A DNA stretch of 64,000 nt from Phycisphaerales bacterium (lineage in GTDB: Bacteria > Planctomycetota > Phycisphaerae > UBA1845). Numbering within the stretch: position 1 is the stretch's first letter; the number at the start of each line of letters is the position of its first letter. This document shows, piece by piece, positions 49,171 to 57,971 of this stretch. Where the stretch lies: positions 6,960-70,959 of the forward strand of contig JACKHH010000017.1 of assembly GCA_020639095.1 (NCBI GenBank), given 5' to 3'. Position numbers and translations under genes: made by a program. The notes under the pieces were generated by a model. That model saw only the letters and a list, made by a program, of their open reading frames with translations, had not been told where the DNA came from and made no database searches.

Positions 49171-49603
49171 CCTACCGGGGACGGTCGTGGCTGTCGCCTG
49201 ATGGTCAGGGCGAACGCATCAGTCACGCCAGTCATTCACCTGCGTGACAATCATTCATGCGAAGTCTTGGTCAAGGAGTCCGGTGAACCGGGCTACAACC
49301 GATCGAGTGGGATCGCTGACCGGGGCTTGGGCCGCGGTTTGGCTGGCCCCGTGTGCAATCACCCCGCGCCGTTCGCCACCGCCGGCGGTGGGCGGCGCGG
49401 GGTGTCCTATTGAACATCATCGGGCATGCCGAGCGTGAACGCCGGGTCTGGGCCACTTCGCGGTGAACCGGTTGGCGCTTGGTTTTTCCAATAACCCAAC
49501 AGCGGCAGTGCGCTCGTCGTAATTCGCGCGCAGGCTGGACGCCTGCACCACAATTGCCTCGAAACACCGTGCCAAGCTTGCGCGATCCCGATGTCTAGCG
49601 CGA
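49171..49603. other. 433-bp gap with a nested palindrome and a dispersed repeat
   Basis: A large nested palindrome occupies 49360-49404: CACCCCGCGCCG and its reverse complement enclose the perfect palindrome CCACCGCCGGCGGTGG. A single copy of the GCAGGCTGGACGCCTGC...CACCACAA unit is at 49530-49553. No gene is convincing. Confidence 0.65.
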
Positions 49604-50347
49604 TCACTTACGAATGCCCTTTGGCGGTACGTCACAGACGACCGCGTTGGGTATGGAATTGACGTATTGATCGATGGCCGCCAGACGTGATTCACTCAGG
49701 TCGACTTGCGTGTTGTTCGCCAGCGCGTCGCGTATCCAACGGCTGCCGACGATTTGCACGTGGCTGCCCAGCGTGGGCAACCAGTCGTCAGGAGCGCAAT
49801 GTGACGTGCCATCGCCGATGTCCACGCTCGCGCCGACGAGCGGGCACGCGATGCGATCGAGCAACTCGCGCAGCTCCGGCGGTGAGCGCAGGAATCCGCA
49901 ACGGTCGGCCGGTATGCACAACGTCACCCCAGTGCGCTCCAGCGCCGGCACCAACCGTTGCACTTGGTCGTGCGTATGGTTGAGCGCGTCGGCGTAGCGC
50001 ACTTCCGCCGGTTCCGCGACAGCGGCTGGCTCGATTTCCACCCGCGCCACACCCATTCGCTCTGCCGCGAAGATCGTCTGTTCCGCCCGTGCGAAGGCAA
50101 TCTCGCGATCAGCCGCGGAAGCGGCTGCCAGTCGCGGGTACCTGCCCGGCATGATCCGCAGCGCCTCGACGGGAAGCCCGCGCAGACCCGGCGGTAGAAG
50201 CTGTGAGTAACGCGAATTCAACAGGCGACTGGCCACGCCCGACAATGCAACACCGAACGCATCACGCTGCGTCCGCACCAGTTCGACCAGTGCTTCCGTG
50301 TGCGGTTCCCAGTGTCGCAGCCCGAATTCAATCAGCGTTCGTGTCAT
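49604..50347 (-). CDS. TIM-barrel protein, sugar phosphate isomerase/epimerase-like
   Basis: This is a 247-residue protein that looks like a short member of the AP-endonuclease-2 / xylose-isomerase-like TIM-barrel superfamily. Supporting features are alternating strand-helix segments ending in acidic residues: RVEIEPAAV, VTLCIPADRCGF and GASVDIGDGTSHC. A terminal helix follows (ESRLAAIDQYVNSI). The usual metal ligands (Glu, Asp-His, Glu) are only partly recognisable, with D and H in DIGDGTSH. The function is unknown; a sugar isomerase-like fold without confirmed activity is the best description. It is divergent from mutL. Confidence 0.65.
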   Translation of the reverse strand: MTRTLIEFGLRHWEPHTEALVELVRTQRDAFGVALSGVASRLLNSRYSQLLPPGLRGLPVEALRIMPGRYPRLAAASAADREIAFARAEQTIFAAERMGVARVEIEPAAVAEPAEVRYADALNHTHDQVQRLVPALERTGVTLCIPADRCGFLRSPPELRELLDRIACPLVGASVDIGDGTSHCAPDDWLPTLGSHVQIVGSRWIRDALANNTQVDLSESRLAAIDQYVNSIPNAVVCDVPPKGIRK

Positions 50348-50488
50348 TCAGCGTCAGCACCGCAACAAACCGTCGCGTTTGTTGCGCCCACCTTATCCAA
50401 CTATACTGTTCCTCTAAAGCGCTGCCGATGATTGCGTCGCCGCGATCAGGCATCACATACAAGTGTTTCCCCTTCCGGATGCTCACGG

Positions 50489-52384
50489 ATGAGTCGCATT
50501 AAAATTCTCCCCGATCTGCTGGTCAACAAGATCGCCGCCGGTGAAGTCATCGAGCGACCCGCCAGCGTGGTCAAGGAACTGGTGGAGAACGCGATCGATG
50601 CCGGAGCCAAGAACATCACGCTCGACATCGAGGACGGGGGCAGGCAACTCATCCGCGTGGTCGACGACGGCAGCGGCATGACGGCGGAGGATCTGCGCCT
50701 CGCCGTCACCCCGCACGCGACCAGCAAGATTACGCGTGAGGATGACCTTTATCACATCGCCACGCTCGGATTTCGCGGCGAAGCCCTCGCGAGCATCGGA
50801 GCCATCTCGCACATGCGCATCGTGTCCCGCCCGAAGGATGAGGTCGCGGGTGCGGAGATCGTGGTGTCAGCCGAGCGGATCGAGTCGACATCCGCCGCCG
50901 GTTGCCGAGCGGGCACGACCATCGAGATTCGCGACCTGTTCTTCAACGTGCCCGCGCGACGCAAGTTCCTCAAGGGAAACGCGACGGAAGTGGGACACAT
51001 CAACGAACAGATCGCCCGCATCGCGCTCGCGCATGAGGACGTTGGGTTTACGGTGACGAACAACGGCAGGTCGACGCACCGGCTGACCGCGGGTTCGGGT
51101 CGCCGCGAGCGCATCGCCGCGCTCTTCAGCCGAGATCTCGGCGACGACCTCATCACCATCGAACGCAACGAACGCGGTCTGCACATCGAAGGCTACGTCG
51201 CGCCGCCGGAACGCTCGCGATCAACGGCAGCCGGTCAATACGTGCTGCTCAATGGCCGCTATATTCGCGACCGCTTCGTGCAGCACGCGGTGCGTGAAGC
51301 CTATCGCGGGTTGATGGAGCATTCGCGGCACCCGGTCGTTTTCCTGTTCCTCACGCTCGATCCGGCGCTGGTTGATGTGAACGTGCATCCCACCAAGATC
51401 GAGGTGCGTTGGCAGGATTCCAACCTGATTCACTCGCAGGTGCTGGGCGCGCTGCGCGACAAGTTCTTGCGGAGCGATCTGACTCCGGCATTGCGGGCGA
51501 ACGCGGGTAGTGGATTTCCCCAGCGACGGGCCGAGTCGCTGGATGCGCCGGCCATTCGCGCGGAGGCTGCGGAGTTCTTCAAGAACATGACGCCGGTTGC
51601 CCCCGGTAGCGACGGCCGGGTGAACACGCAGGGCATGCCACCGGCGCCGCGTCCCAGTGAGGTGGGGCGGGAAGTGTGGGACGCGCTCTATCGCAGGCAC
51701 GACGACGCGACCGAGCGGTCCGATCCGTCGGCAGCCTTCTCCGCGCTGGAAGAGGCAGCGGGTTCTGTTGGCCGAAGTGATCGCTTTTCCTATGACGAGG
51801 AGGGGGCTGGCACCGCGCCGCGGGCGATTCAGGTACACAACAGCTACCTCGTGGTCGAGACGGCTGATGGGATTGTGATTATCGATCAACACGCGTTGCA
51901 CGAGCGGATCATGTACGACGCGCTGCGCAAGCAGTTTACCGAGGGACCGCTGGAGGCGCAGCGGCTGCTCTTGCCTGAAACGATGAGCGCGACCGCGCGC
52001 GAACTGGCGCTGCTCGCGGAAAACGCGGACCTGCTGCATCAACTCGGCATCGAAGCTGAGCCCTTCGGCAGGGACGCGATCGCGATCCAGGCGTTCCCTT
52101 CAATCCTCAAGGACACCGATGCGGCTGCCTTCCTTCGCGACCTGCTCGACAGGCTTGCGGAAAAGGGCGAGCAAACGCACACCGAAGAGGTGATCCACGA
52201 CGTGCTCGACATGATGAGCTGCAAAGCAGCCGTCAAAGCCGGCGATCCGTTGACCCAGGAAGAAATCGAAGCGCTGCTCGCGCAAAAGCACACCGTTGAA
52301 AAATCCAGCAACTGCCCGCACGGCAGACCCACCACCCTGCGCATGACGCTCCGCGATCTGGAGAAGCAGTTCAAACGCAGATAG
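50489..52384 (+). CDS. mutL: DNA mismatch repair protein MutL
   Basis: MutL couples MutS mismatch recognition to strand incision. The 631-residue protein has the GHKL ATPase motifs: NKIAAGEVIERPASVVKELV, VDDGSGM and GFRGEALASIGAIS, and GTTIEIRDLFFNVPARRKF. After a linker (about residues 330-440), the dimerisation domain contains DQHALHERIMYD, close to the metal-binding DQHAxxExxxxE motif but with Asp at the last position. The C-terminal motif CPHGRPT is also present. Both point to an endonuclease-active MutL, as in bacteria lacking MutH. The ATG at 50489 (MSRIKILPD) matches the family N-terminus; no strong ribosome-binding site is visible. Confidence 0.96.
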   Translation: MSRIKILPDLLVNKIAAGEVIERPASVVKELVENAIDAGAKNITLDIEDGGRQLIRVVDDGSGMTAEDLRLAVTPHATSKITREDDLYHIATLGFRGEALASIGAISHMRIVSRPKDEVAGAEIVVSAERIESTSAAGCRAGTTIEIRDLFFNVPARRKFLKGNATEVGHINEQIARIALAHEDVGFTVTNNGRSTHRLTAGSGRRERIAALFSRDLGDDLITIERNERGLHIEGYVAPPERSRSTAAGQYVLLNGRYIRDRFVQHAVREAYRGLMEHSRHPVVFLFLTLDPALVDVNVHPTKIEVRWQDSNLIHSQVLGALRDKFLRSDLTPALRANAGSGFPQRRAESLDAPAIRAEAAEFFKNMTPVAPGSDGRVNTQGMPPAPRPSEVGREVWDALYRRHDDATERSDPSAAFSALEEAAGSVGRSDRFSYDEEGAGTAPRAIQVHNSYLVVETADGIVIIDQHALHERIMYDALRKQFTEGPLEAQRLLLPETMSATARELALLAENADLLHQLGIEAEPFGRDAIAIQAFPSILKDTDAAAFLRDLLDRLAEKGEQTHTEEVIHDVLDMMSCKAAVKAGDPLTQEEIEALLAQKHTVEKSSNCPHGRPTTLRMTLRDLEKQFKRR

Positions 52385-52405
52385 TTCCGCACGGATAACG
52401 AGGGC

Positions 52406-52435
52406 AAATCCGAGCCGCGACTGTAAGGGAGCGGA
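52406..52435 (+). repeat. Dispersed repeat, GAGCCGCGACTGT family
   Basis: AAATCCGAGCCGCGACTGTA followed by AGGGAGCGGA lies between the convergent mutL and PEGA-protein genes. Other copies are at 12947-12975, 57821-57851 and 57879-57902. Confidence 0.7.
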
Positions 52436-52557
52436 CGAAGTAGGAGCGCGTCCCAGCGGCGTTGTTGTTCACGGGAGCCCTGCCGCCGCGTGTTAGTTGC
52501 ACAACAGCGTGCTCGACGTGCAGGCGCAAATAGAAGTGCGGATTCGCGTATGCTGAC

Positions 52558-53016
52558 CTAATTGTCCTGCGACAGCGTGCGTTCGCGGAAGGCTTCCGCG
52601 GCTCGGAGTAGCTGTGGGCGGTCGGGCGTCTCCGCCGGCAGCATGGCGAAGTTGATCGTGCGCTCGTCGTGGATCCAGCCCGGCCAGAGCACTTCGGAGA
52701 AGAAGTCGATGCCGGGAATCTGATACCACGGCTCGGTGATGTTCTGGTGCGTGTGCAGCGTCTGGTAGCCCTCTAGCCGTGCGGTCACGTCGTAGTCGCC
52801 GTACCACAGGAAGTCCTTGCTCACCGGCGACTTGCCGATCTCCTCGTCGTTCAGCCAGACCGTTGCGCCCTGCGGGACGGTGTTTACCGTGACCGTGCGG
52901 CGCACGCAGCCCGTGGCGCAGAACAGCACAGCGAAGGCACTTAGGCTTAGGCACATAGGCACGAAGGCACGAAGGGACTTGATTGAAGTCCTGGCAGCAT
53001 GCGTTTTGCGGGGCAT
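52558..53016 (-). CDS. PEGA-domain lipoprotein
   Basis: This 152-residue lipoprotein has lipobox VLFCATGC and a PEGA domain immediately after it (TVTVNTVPQGATVWLNDEEIG, then GDYDVTARLEGYQ). PEGA domains are small beta-sandwich modules in surface proteins. A Trp-rich segment follows (PWYQIPGIDFFSEVLWPGW), and the protein ends in a short helix. The hydrophobic core of the signal peptide is encoded by a run of octamer repeats (see findings). AAGAGGAT lies about 6 bases before the ATG. Its position next to the polysaccharide genes suggests an envelope role, but none is known. Confidence 0.85.
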   Translation of the reverse strand: MPRKTHAARTSIKSLRAFVPMCLSLSAFAVLFCATGCVRRTVTVNTVPQGATVWLNDEEIGKSPVSKDFLWYGDYDVTARLEGYQTLHTHQNITEPWYQIPGIDFFSEVLWPGWIHDERTINFAMLPAETPDRPQLLRAAEAFRERTLSQDN

Positions 53017-53114
53017 CTTGCGATCCTCTTGATAGCGGGGCGGGTCAGCCGCGCGCTGTCCGTCCCGAGGGTCGCCATGATCGCGGTAAGTGGTCGGCGC
53101 GTCCAGTACGAAGT

Positions 53115-54617
53115 TCAGCAGGCGCCGCGCAGGAAGGTGCCCAGCGTGCGGAAGAGGATGATGACGTCCAACTCCAGGCTCATGTGCTTGAGGTAGTAGA
53201 AATCGTATTGCAGCTTGCGCTTCGCGTCTTCCACCGTGTTGCTGTAGTGGAAGCTGATCTGTGCCCAGCCCGTCAGGCCCGGCGTCGCCAGGTGACGTTC
53301 CGACCAGTAGGGCACCTGAAGGTGCAGTGCAGCGTCGATGTCGGGGCGTTCCGGTCGCGGACCCACCACCGACATGTCGCCGATCAGGATGTTGTAGAAC
53401 TGCGGGAACTCATCAAGGCGCGACAACCGCAGCAGCCGGCCCACGCGCGTGATCCGCGGATCGTTGCGCGACGCCCAGCGACTCTCGCCGTTCTCCGCGT
53501 CAGGCCGCATCGTGCGGAATTTGTAGAGCTTGAACACCGTTCCATTTCGCCCGACGCGATCCTGCGAATAGAACACCGGTCCGCCGTCTTCCAGCTTGAT
53601 GGCCAGCGCCACCAGCGGATAGAACGGCAGCGAGATGCACAGCCCGATCACCGACACGACCACGTCGAACGCCCGTTTGAGCATGGCATACTGCTCGCAG
53701 TGGGCTTTGAGGTCGCTGAAGAGGAACCATTCCGGGGTGATCTCGTCGACAAGAATGCGCCCGACCGAGGATTCGTAGAAGGTGGCTTCGTTGGTGACGC
53801 GACAGCCCATCCGCAGGCACGCGAGCATCCAGTTCATCGCGTCGGGGTCGCGGGCGATGCCGTTGCACACCACGATGTCGCGTACGCGATGCGACCGGCA
53901 GAGCGTGACAATCTCACGCGTGGTCCCGAGCGACTTCGTTCCCTCGTCCAGGGTGATGCCGCTGTCGCCGTCGCCATGCACAAAGCCGACAATTTCACTG
54001 CCATGCACGCCGCTCTCTTCGAGACGCTGTGCAAATGCCCGGCACGCTTTCGGATGCCCCACGACGAGCAGTCGGCGGCTTATCGTGCGGATGGCGCAGG
54101 TGGCGAAGAGGCGGATGCCCGTCCCGAACACCAGGTACGACACAACGGTGACCGCCGCGACGCGCCGGCTCAGCCGCAGGTACATCATCACGTAGAGGAT
54201 GGTGTACGCCAGTGCACAGCTCAGCACGACGGTCAGCACCATACGCGTGAGAATTCGCCCGCTGCTGAGCAGCGTGGCGCGATCGTTGAGCCCGAAGATC
54301 AAACTGCACACGACGAGGCACAACGCGAACACACCGAACGCCAACCAGGGCTGGGCGTGGTGATAATGCTCAGCCACCTCAAACCAGCGGAACCCCTGCA
54401 CCATCGCCGCCCAAATGATGATGGCGTCGAGGATGATCCAGACGGGACGCGGGAGGTTCAGCAGAAGCTGGCCGAGAATCTGAATGCGTGATGCGTGTCG
54501 TTCGGAGGTTTCAGCTTCGCGCGGGGCGGGAACGGATTGTGCGGCGCCGCGGATTGGTGGCGCGACCAGAGCGGACGTGCCGCCGCGATGAACGTCGATA
54601 ACACACTGCGTGCCCAT
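53115..54617 (-). CDS. Polyprenyl-phosphate glycosyl-1-phosphate transferase (exopolysaccharide initiation)
   Basis: This 500-residue enzyme is a WcaJ/PssY-type transferase that starts an exopolysaccharide repeat unit by moving a hexose-1-phosphate onto undecaprenyl phosphate. The N-terminal half has about five transmembrane helices and a CoA-binding-like Rossmann region (RRLLVVGHPKACRAFAQRL). The C-terminal catalytic domain begins at KRAFDVVVSVIGL and contains YSQDRVGRNGTVFKLYKFRT, LRLSRLDEFPQFYNI and MSVVGPRPERP, all family signatures. The ATG at 54617 is preferred; the frame continues to a GTG at 54701. It is the last gene before the PEGA protein in the minus-strand envelope group. Confidence 0.93.
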   Translation of the reverse strand: MGTQCVIDVHRGGTSALVAPPIRGAAQSVPAPREAETSERHASRIQILGQLLLNLPRPVWIILDAIIIWAAMVQGFRWFEVAEHYHHAQPWLAFGVFALCLVVCSLIFGLNDRATLLSSGRILTRMVLTVVLSCALAYTILYVMMYLRLSRRVAAVTVVSYLVFGTGIRLFATCAIRTISRRLLVVGHPKACRAFAQRLEESGVHGSEIVGFVHGDGDSGITLDEGTKSLGTTREIVTLCRSHRVRDIVVCNGIARDPDAMNWMLACLRMGCRVTNEATFYESSVGRILVDEITPEWFLFSDLKAHCEQYAMLKRAFDVVVSVIGLCISLPFYPLVALAIKLEDGGPVFYSQDRVGRNGTVFKLYKFRTMRPDAENGESRWASRNDPRITRVGRLLRLSRLDEFPQFYNILIGDMSVVGPRPERPDIDAALHLQVPYWSERHLATPGLTGWAQISFHYSNTVEDAKRKLQYDFYYLKHMSLELDVIILFRTLGTFLRGAC

Positions 54618-54908
54618 GCCGGTAAAGCCCTCTTCGACGATGGATTCCCCACCCACGAAAGTGATCGGACGCCCTGAAGGCGCACCTGAATTATGGGGCA
54701 CCGTAGTATCGGGAGTGCGGTTTCAGCAGCGCCAGCGCACGCCCGATAAATCCCAGGGCGAAACAGTGACCGATAAGGCGAAATCGCGGGACGGGAAGGT
54801 CCATTTTATCACGCAGTGCGGACCTTCTATTTCCGATATCTTCGAGTGTACGACGCGTCTGCGCGGGCGGTCGCGTCATTTCAATGTTGATCATCAGGTA
54901 TTGGAACA

Positions 54909-55694
54909 GTGCGAACTTCTCCTACGTTATTGGCCGTCGCCTTGTGTGGGTTGATCGTCGCGGGCTGCGAGAAGAAGGCGGAATATACGTTCTACCCCAC
55001 GTATCCCGTTGTGACTTGGGATCAACTCGCGGAGCGGCCCAACGTTGACGTGGACGATGGATATCGCGTGCTCACGAGCGGCATGACCCAGGGCGTCTTT
55101 CCGACGTCACTGGCTGTTGCGCGCCTCGTCGCCCAGCGCGGACTCAACGATGAAAACGTGCTCATGCTCGACATGAAGCCGCAAGTCGATTTTCTCGCGT
55201 GGAATTCGAACTTCGACGACTTCCGCGCCGTCAGCGAAGTGTTCCCGATGAACCAGATGGCGATGGACGGCGACGCGGTGAACATCCATACGCTGCTGGA
55301 AAACTCAGCCGATCTGCGTGCGGGTACGCTGCTGGTCTATTCCGAAGAAAGCGATTCGCCCGAACGCTACCAGATTCGCGGCGTACTCTATGACGTGAAG
55401 ACGCAGCAGGCGCTCGCGTCGCTGCACACCGCTGCCTATGTGCAGGACCCCATTGCACCCGATGCCGAGCTTGAGCCGGATGAGAGCGTCGAGCACCTCG
55501 ATGATCGCGACCCGCGTCTCATCGCGATTCGCCGGTTCGATTTGCTGTCGCGGGCTTGCCTGATGGCGTTGATGTCCAACGACGAATCGGCAGCGCCCAC
55601 CGCACCGGATGGTTGGATTCCCGCCCGCCCGATGGAACCGGTCATCTGGCCGCCCATCGACGACCTGGGCACCGCCAACGATCCCCGGCGATGA
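54909..55694 (+). CDS. Lipoprotein, function unknown
   Basis: This is a 261-residue protein with a lipoprotein signal (lipobox CGLIVAGC). The mature part is acidic and shows no domain I recognise. Notable segments are VLMLDMKPQVDFLAWNSNFD, a predicted beta region around TLLVYSEESDS and RYQIRGVLYDVKTQQALASL, and a Pro-rich end. It starts with GTG, and the ribosome-binding site is weak. It is transcribed divergently from the glycosyl-phosphate transferase gene and is the only plus-strand gene between 52.4 and 60.4 kb. A role in envelope assembly is suggested only by position. Confidence 0.78.
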   Translation: MRTSPTLLAVALCGLIVAGCEKKAEYTFYPTYPVVTWDQLAERPNVDVDDGYRVLTSGMTQGVFPTSLAVARLVAQRGLNDENVLMLDMKPQVDFLAWNSNFDDFRAVSEVFPMNQMAMDGDAVNIHTLLENSADLRAGTLLVYSEESDSPERYQIRGVLYDVKTQQALASLHTAAYVQDPIAPDAELEPDESVEHLDDRDPRLIAIRRFDLLSRACLMALMSNDESAAPTAPDGWIPARPMEPVIWPPIDDLGTANDPRR

Positions 55695-55744
55695 CCAACC
55701 GCGAAGACTAGGAAGCATTTGTAACGGACTGGCTTTCCAGTCGG

Positions 55745-55852
55745 TAGAGGCCAAGCATCCGGTAGAAGCCAAGCATCCGGTAGAGGCCAAGCATCGATGT
55801 GGGACCGGCTTTCCAGCCGGTCGAGACGGGCTGGAAAGCCGGTCCCACAGGA
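55745..55852. repeat. 18-bp tandem repeat followed by a GGGACC...TTTCC palindrome pair
   Basis: TAGAGGCCAAGCATCCGG is repeated three times with small changes (55745-55798). It is followed by a facing pair of the GGGACCGGCTTTCC palindrome family (55797-55852), matching the pair at 3555-3606. The block lies between the convergent lipoprotein and zinc-ribbon genes. Confidence 0.75.
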
Positions 55853-55884
55853 CTGGAGTCCCGTCTAGGGAAATCCCTGCGCAA

Positions 55885-56343
55885 TCAATAGAGCGACGTC
55901 GCGACCAGGAAGATCAGCGTGCCGATGGCGGCTGCCAGGATGAACAGCGAACGCTCCGCCCCGTCGGCAAATGCCGGGGTGCGCTGGCCTCGCGGCCTGT
56001 GAACGTGTTGCACCGGCATGCGGTGTCGCGATTTGGCTTCGCCGATGAGCGGGCCGAGCGTGATGATGCGCCCACACGAAGCGCACGATGCGGAGTGTCC
56101 CGCAAGGTGATGCGCGAAGGTGTTCTCCGTCGCGCATGATGGACACGTGACTTGGAGGTTGGCGGGCAGCGTCAGGCGACGGTCGCAACCCGGGCAGCAG
56201 ATGCGCATGCGATCGCGCGCCGTGTCCGCGATCGACATCGCGCCACACCGGCTGCAACGTACGTGATACCCTTCAGCGTGGACGCGGAAGTGCGCCACTG
56301 CGCTGGTGGGTCGTTCATCCATGATATCTGCGACTGCGTTCAT
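55885..56343 (-). CDS. Zinc-ribbon protein with C-terminal membrane anchor
   Basis: This is a 152-residue protein with several Cys pairs: RCSRC, CCPGC, CPSC and CASC, spaced as successive zinc ribbons between residues about 29 and 93. After a basic linker it ends in a single hydrophobic segment (LFILAAAIGTLIFLVATSLY), so it is likely tail-anchored with the ribbons in the cytoplasm. Such zinc-ribbon/TM proteins are common and mostly uncharacterised. It starts 4 bases inside the end of the CapK-like ligase gene (ATGA overlap), so it is translated together with that enzyme. Confidence 0.8.
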   Translation of the reverse strand: MNAVADIMDERPTSAVAHFRVHAEGYHVRCSRCGAMSIADTARDRMRICCPGCDRRLTLPANLQVTCPSCATENTFAHHLAGHSASCASCGRIITLGPLIGEAKSRHRMPVQHVHRPRGQRTPAFADGAERSLFILAAAIGTLIFLVATSLY

Positions 56344-57740
56344 ACCGTCAGCTCCGCTTCCGGTTCCTTTTCGGTCGTCCGACCGATATTGCTCCTACTA
56401 GCGGCATCGGAAACCACGCAGCGGAACTTTCCTGATTTTTCCGTAGCGATCCTGTCAACCAACTGTATACGAACGTCGAGATCCGCCCCCAATCTGCGGC
56501 GTAATCCGGTGCGAATGTGCTCTGCGTCGCTGTCCGCGAATCCCGTGTCCGGTACGACTGAAACGCAGACATTGCGTTCTTCGTCTTGGCGGATTTGGAA
56601 TTGTCGCACGGTCGCGAGTTCGCGCACGACGTAGATGGCCGATAATGCGTGTTGTAGCGCACCGTTGGCGGCGACGAGGTGATCGGTCCGCCGGCCCTCA
56701 ACGACGCCAATCTGCCGCCAGGTGCGCCCGCAAGCGCATGGGCCGTCCTCACGTCTGCCGATGTCGCCTGTCCGATAACGCAGTAGCGGTGTGGCCCAGG
56801 CTTCGAGATGCGTGATGACGATTTCACCGGACTCGCCCGGTTCCACAGGCATACCCGCGTCGTCAACAATTTCCACGATGACACCGTCTTCGACGATGTG
56901 CATCCCCCCTTCGGGGCATTCGTGGGCGATGAATCCGCCGTCTCGGCTGCCGTAGCCATTGGCGATCGGCGCGCGGAAGAAGCGGCGTAACGCGCGGCGA
57001 TCGTGCGGTGCGAGCCACTCTCCGGTGGTGAACACGGCGCGGAGACTCGGGCAGCTCATCCGCGTGCCCGTTGATTCGCCGTAGGCCGCCAGCGTGGCGA
57101 GACTCGACGGGTAGCCGAAAATGCTCACCGGATCGAATTCCGCGATCTGGTCGAGGTAGCGGCGCATGCTTGACGGCGTGAGGTTGAACGCGTCGAGCAG
57201 CAGTTCGTTGGTGATGCGGTCGCGCCAAGCTTTCACGCGATCCTGCGCCCGCAGTTCCAGCGGTGAACCCCAGAGGTAAACCTCGCGTTCGCCCGGCTCC
57301 GCACCGTACCAGCGATGCGTCAACATGCGGGCTGCTTTGTCGTGTGCGATACGACGGCGATCGACGTTGAACACCAACGGTTCGCCGGTCGATCCGCCGG
57401 TGTTCATCGGGATCAAGCCACCGCGTACGCGATGGTTGGTCAACTCGCCGAGGTTGGCGCGGATCGCGGTCTTGGTGAGCAGCGGCAGTGCGGCGAGCGC
57501 CTCAAACGGATCTGCTGTGTCGATGTTGATGCCGCGATCAGTGAACTGATTGCGGTAGTAGCGGCAGTTGTCGCGCGCGATGCGGAGCAGCTTGCGGAGC
57601 TTCTTGCTCTGGTCCTCGCGGATACGGCGGGGCGAACGCCACTGGTGGTCCTCCATCGCCCGGAGTCGAGCAAAGGTGTGCCGGCCCATCAGCCGTTCGT
57701 GCAACGGCGAGAGCACGTATCTGACCAGGTGCGGATTCAC
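56340..57740 (-). CDS. CapK-like adenylate-forming enzyme (phenylacetate-CoA ligase family)
   Basis: This 466-residue protein belongs to the adenylate-forming enzymes of the phenylacetate-CoA ligase/CapK type. Signatures are the P-loop-like TGGSTGEPLVFNVD, the GYGSRDGGFIAHECPEG segment around the A5 motif, YRTGDIGRREDGPCACGR (A7/A8 region) and the C-terminal EKSGKFRC lysine motif. CapK-type members are found in capsule and exopolysaccharide clusters and probably activate a small acid for attachment to the polysaccharide. The substrate here is unknown. Its neighbours (a glycosyl-phosphate transferase and a chain-length-type protein) support an exopolysaccharide role rather than phenylacetate catabolism. 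Confidence 0.88.
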   Translation of the reverse strand: MNPHLVRYVLSPLHERLMGRHTFARLRAMEDHQWRSPRRIREDQSKKLRKLLRIARDNCRYYRNQFTDRGINIDTADPFEALAALPLLTKTAIRANLGELTNHRVRGGLIPMNTGGSTGEPLVFNVDRRRIAHDKAARMLTHRWYGAEPGEREVYLWGSPLELRAQDRVKAWRDRITNELLLDAFNLTPSSMRRYLDQIAEFDPVSIFGYPSSLATLAAYGESTGTRMSCPSLRAVFTTGEWLAPHDRRALRRFFRAPIANGYGSRDGGFIAHECPEGGMHIVEDGVIVEIVDDAGMPVEPGESGEIVITHLEAWATPLLRYRTGDIGRREDGPCACGRTWRQIGVVEGRRTDHLVAANGALQHALSAIYVVRELATVRQFQIRQDEERNVCVSVVPDTGFADSDAEHIRTGLRRRLGADLDVRIQLVDRIATEKSGKFRCVVSDAASRSNIGRTTEKEPEAELTV

Positions 57741-57820
57741 CAGCGACTCCCAAAATCGCGATTCTCGGACGCTTCCTCACCGTTTTTTCGGCTAAATCCC
57801 GTGCTCGCTTGTGATTGGAG

Positions 57821-57966
57821 AAATCCGAGCCGCGACTGTCAGGGAGCGGGAGCAGGCAGGATGCCTGCACCACAAAGCAGAGCCGCGACTGTCAGGGAGC
57901 GGAAAATGCAGGCAGGATGCCTGTACCATGAATCCCTGGAGTGCAGGCAGGACGCCTGCGCCCCAA
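57821..57966. repeat. Cluster of two dispersed repeat families
   Basis: Two GAGCCGCGACTGTCAGGGAG copies (57821-57851, 57879-57902) are interleaved with three GCAGGCAGGATGCCTGC-CACCACAA units (57852-57875, 57908-57931, 57943-57966). They fill the 231-bp gap between the coiled-coil protein gene and the CapK-like gene. Confidence 0.8.
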
Positions 57967-57971
57967 TGCCG

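Noticed and set aside
49171..49603. Small minus-strand genes in the gap
   Set aside because: Open frames here encode Arg/Cys/Pro-rich sequence across palindromes and a dispersed repeat; none has a ribosome-binding site or domain.
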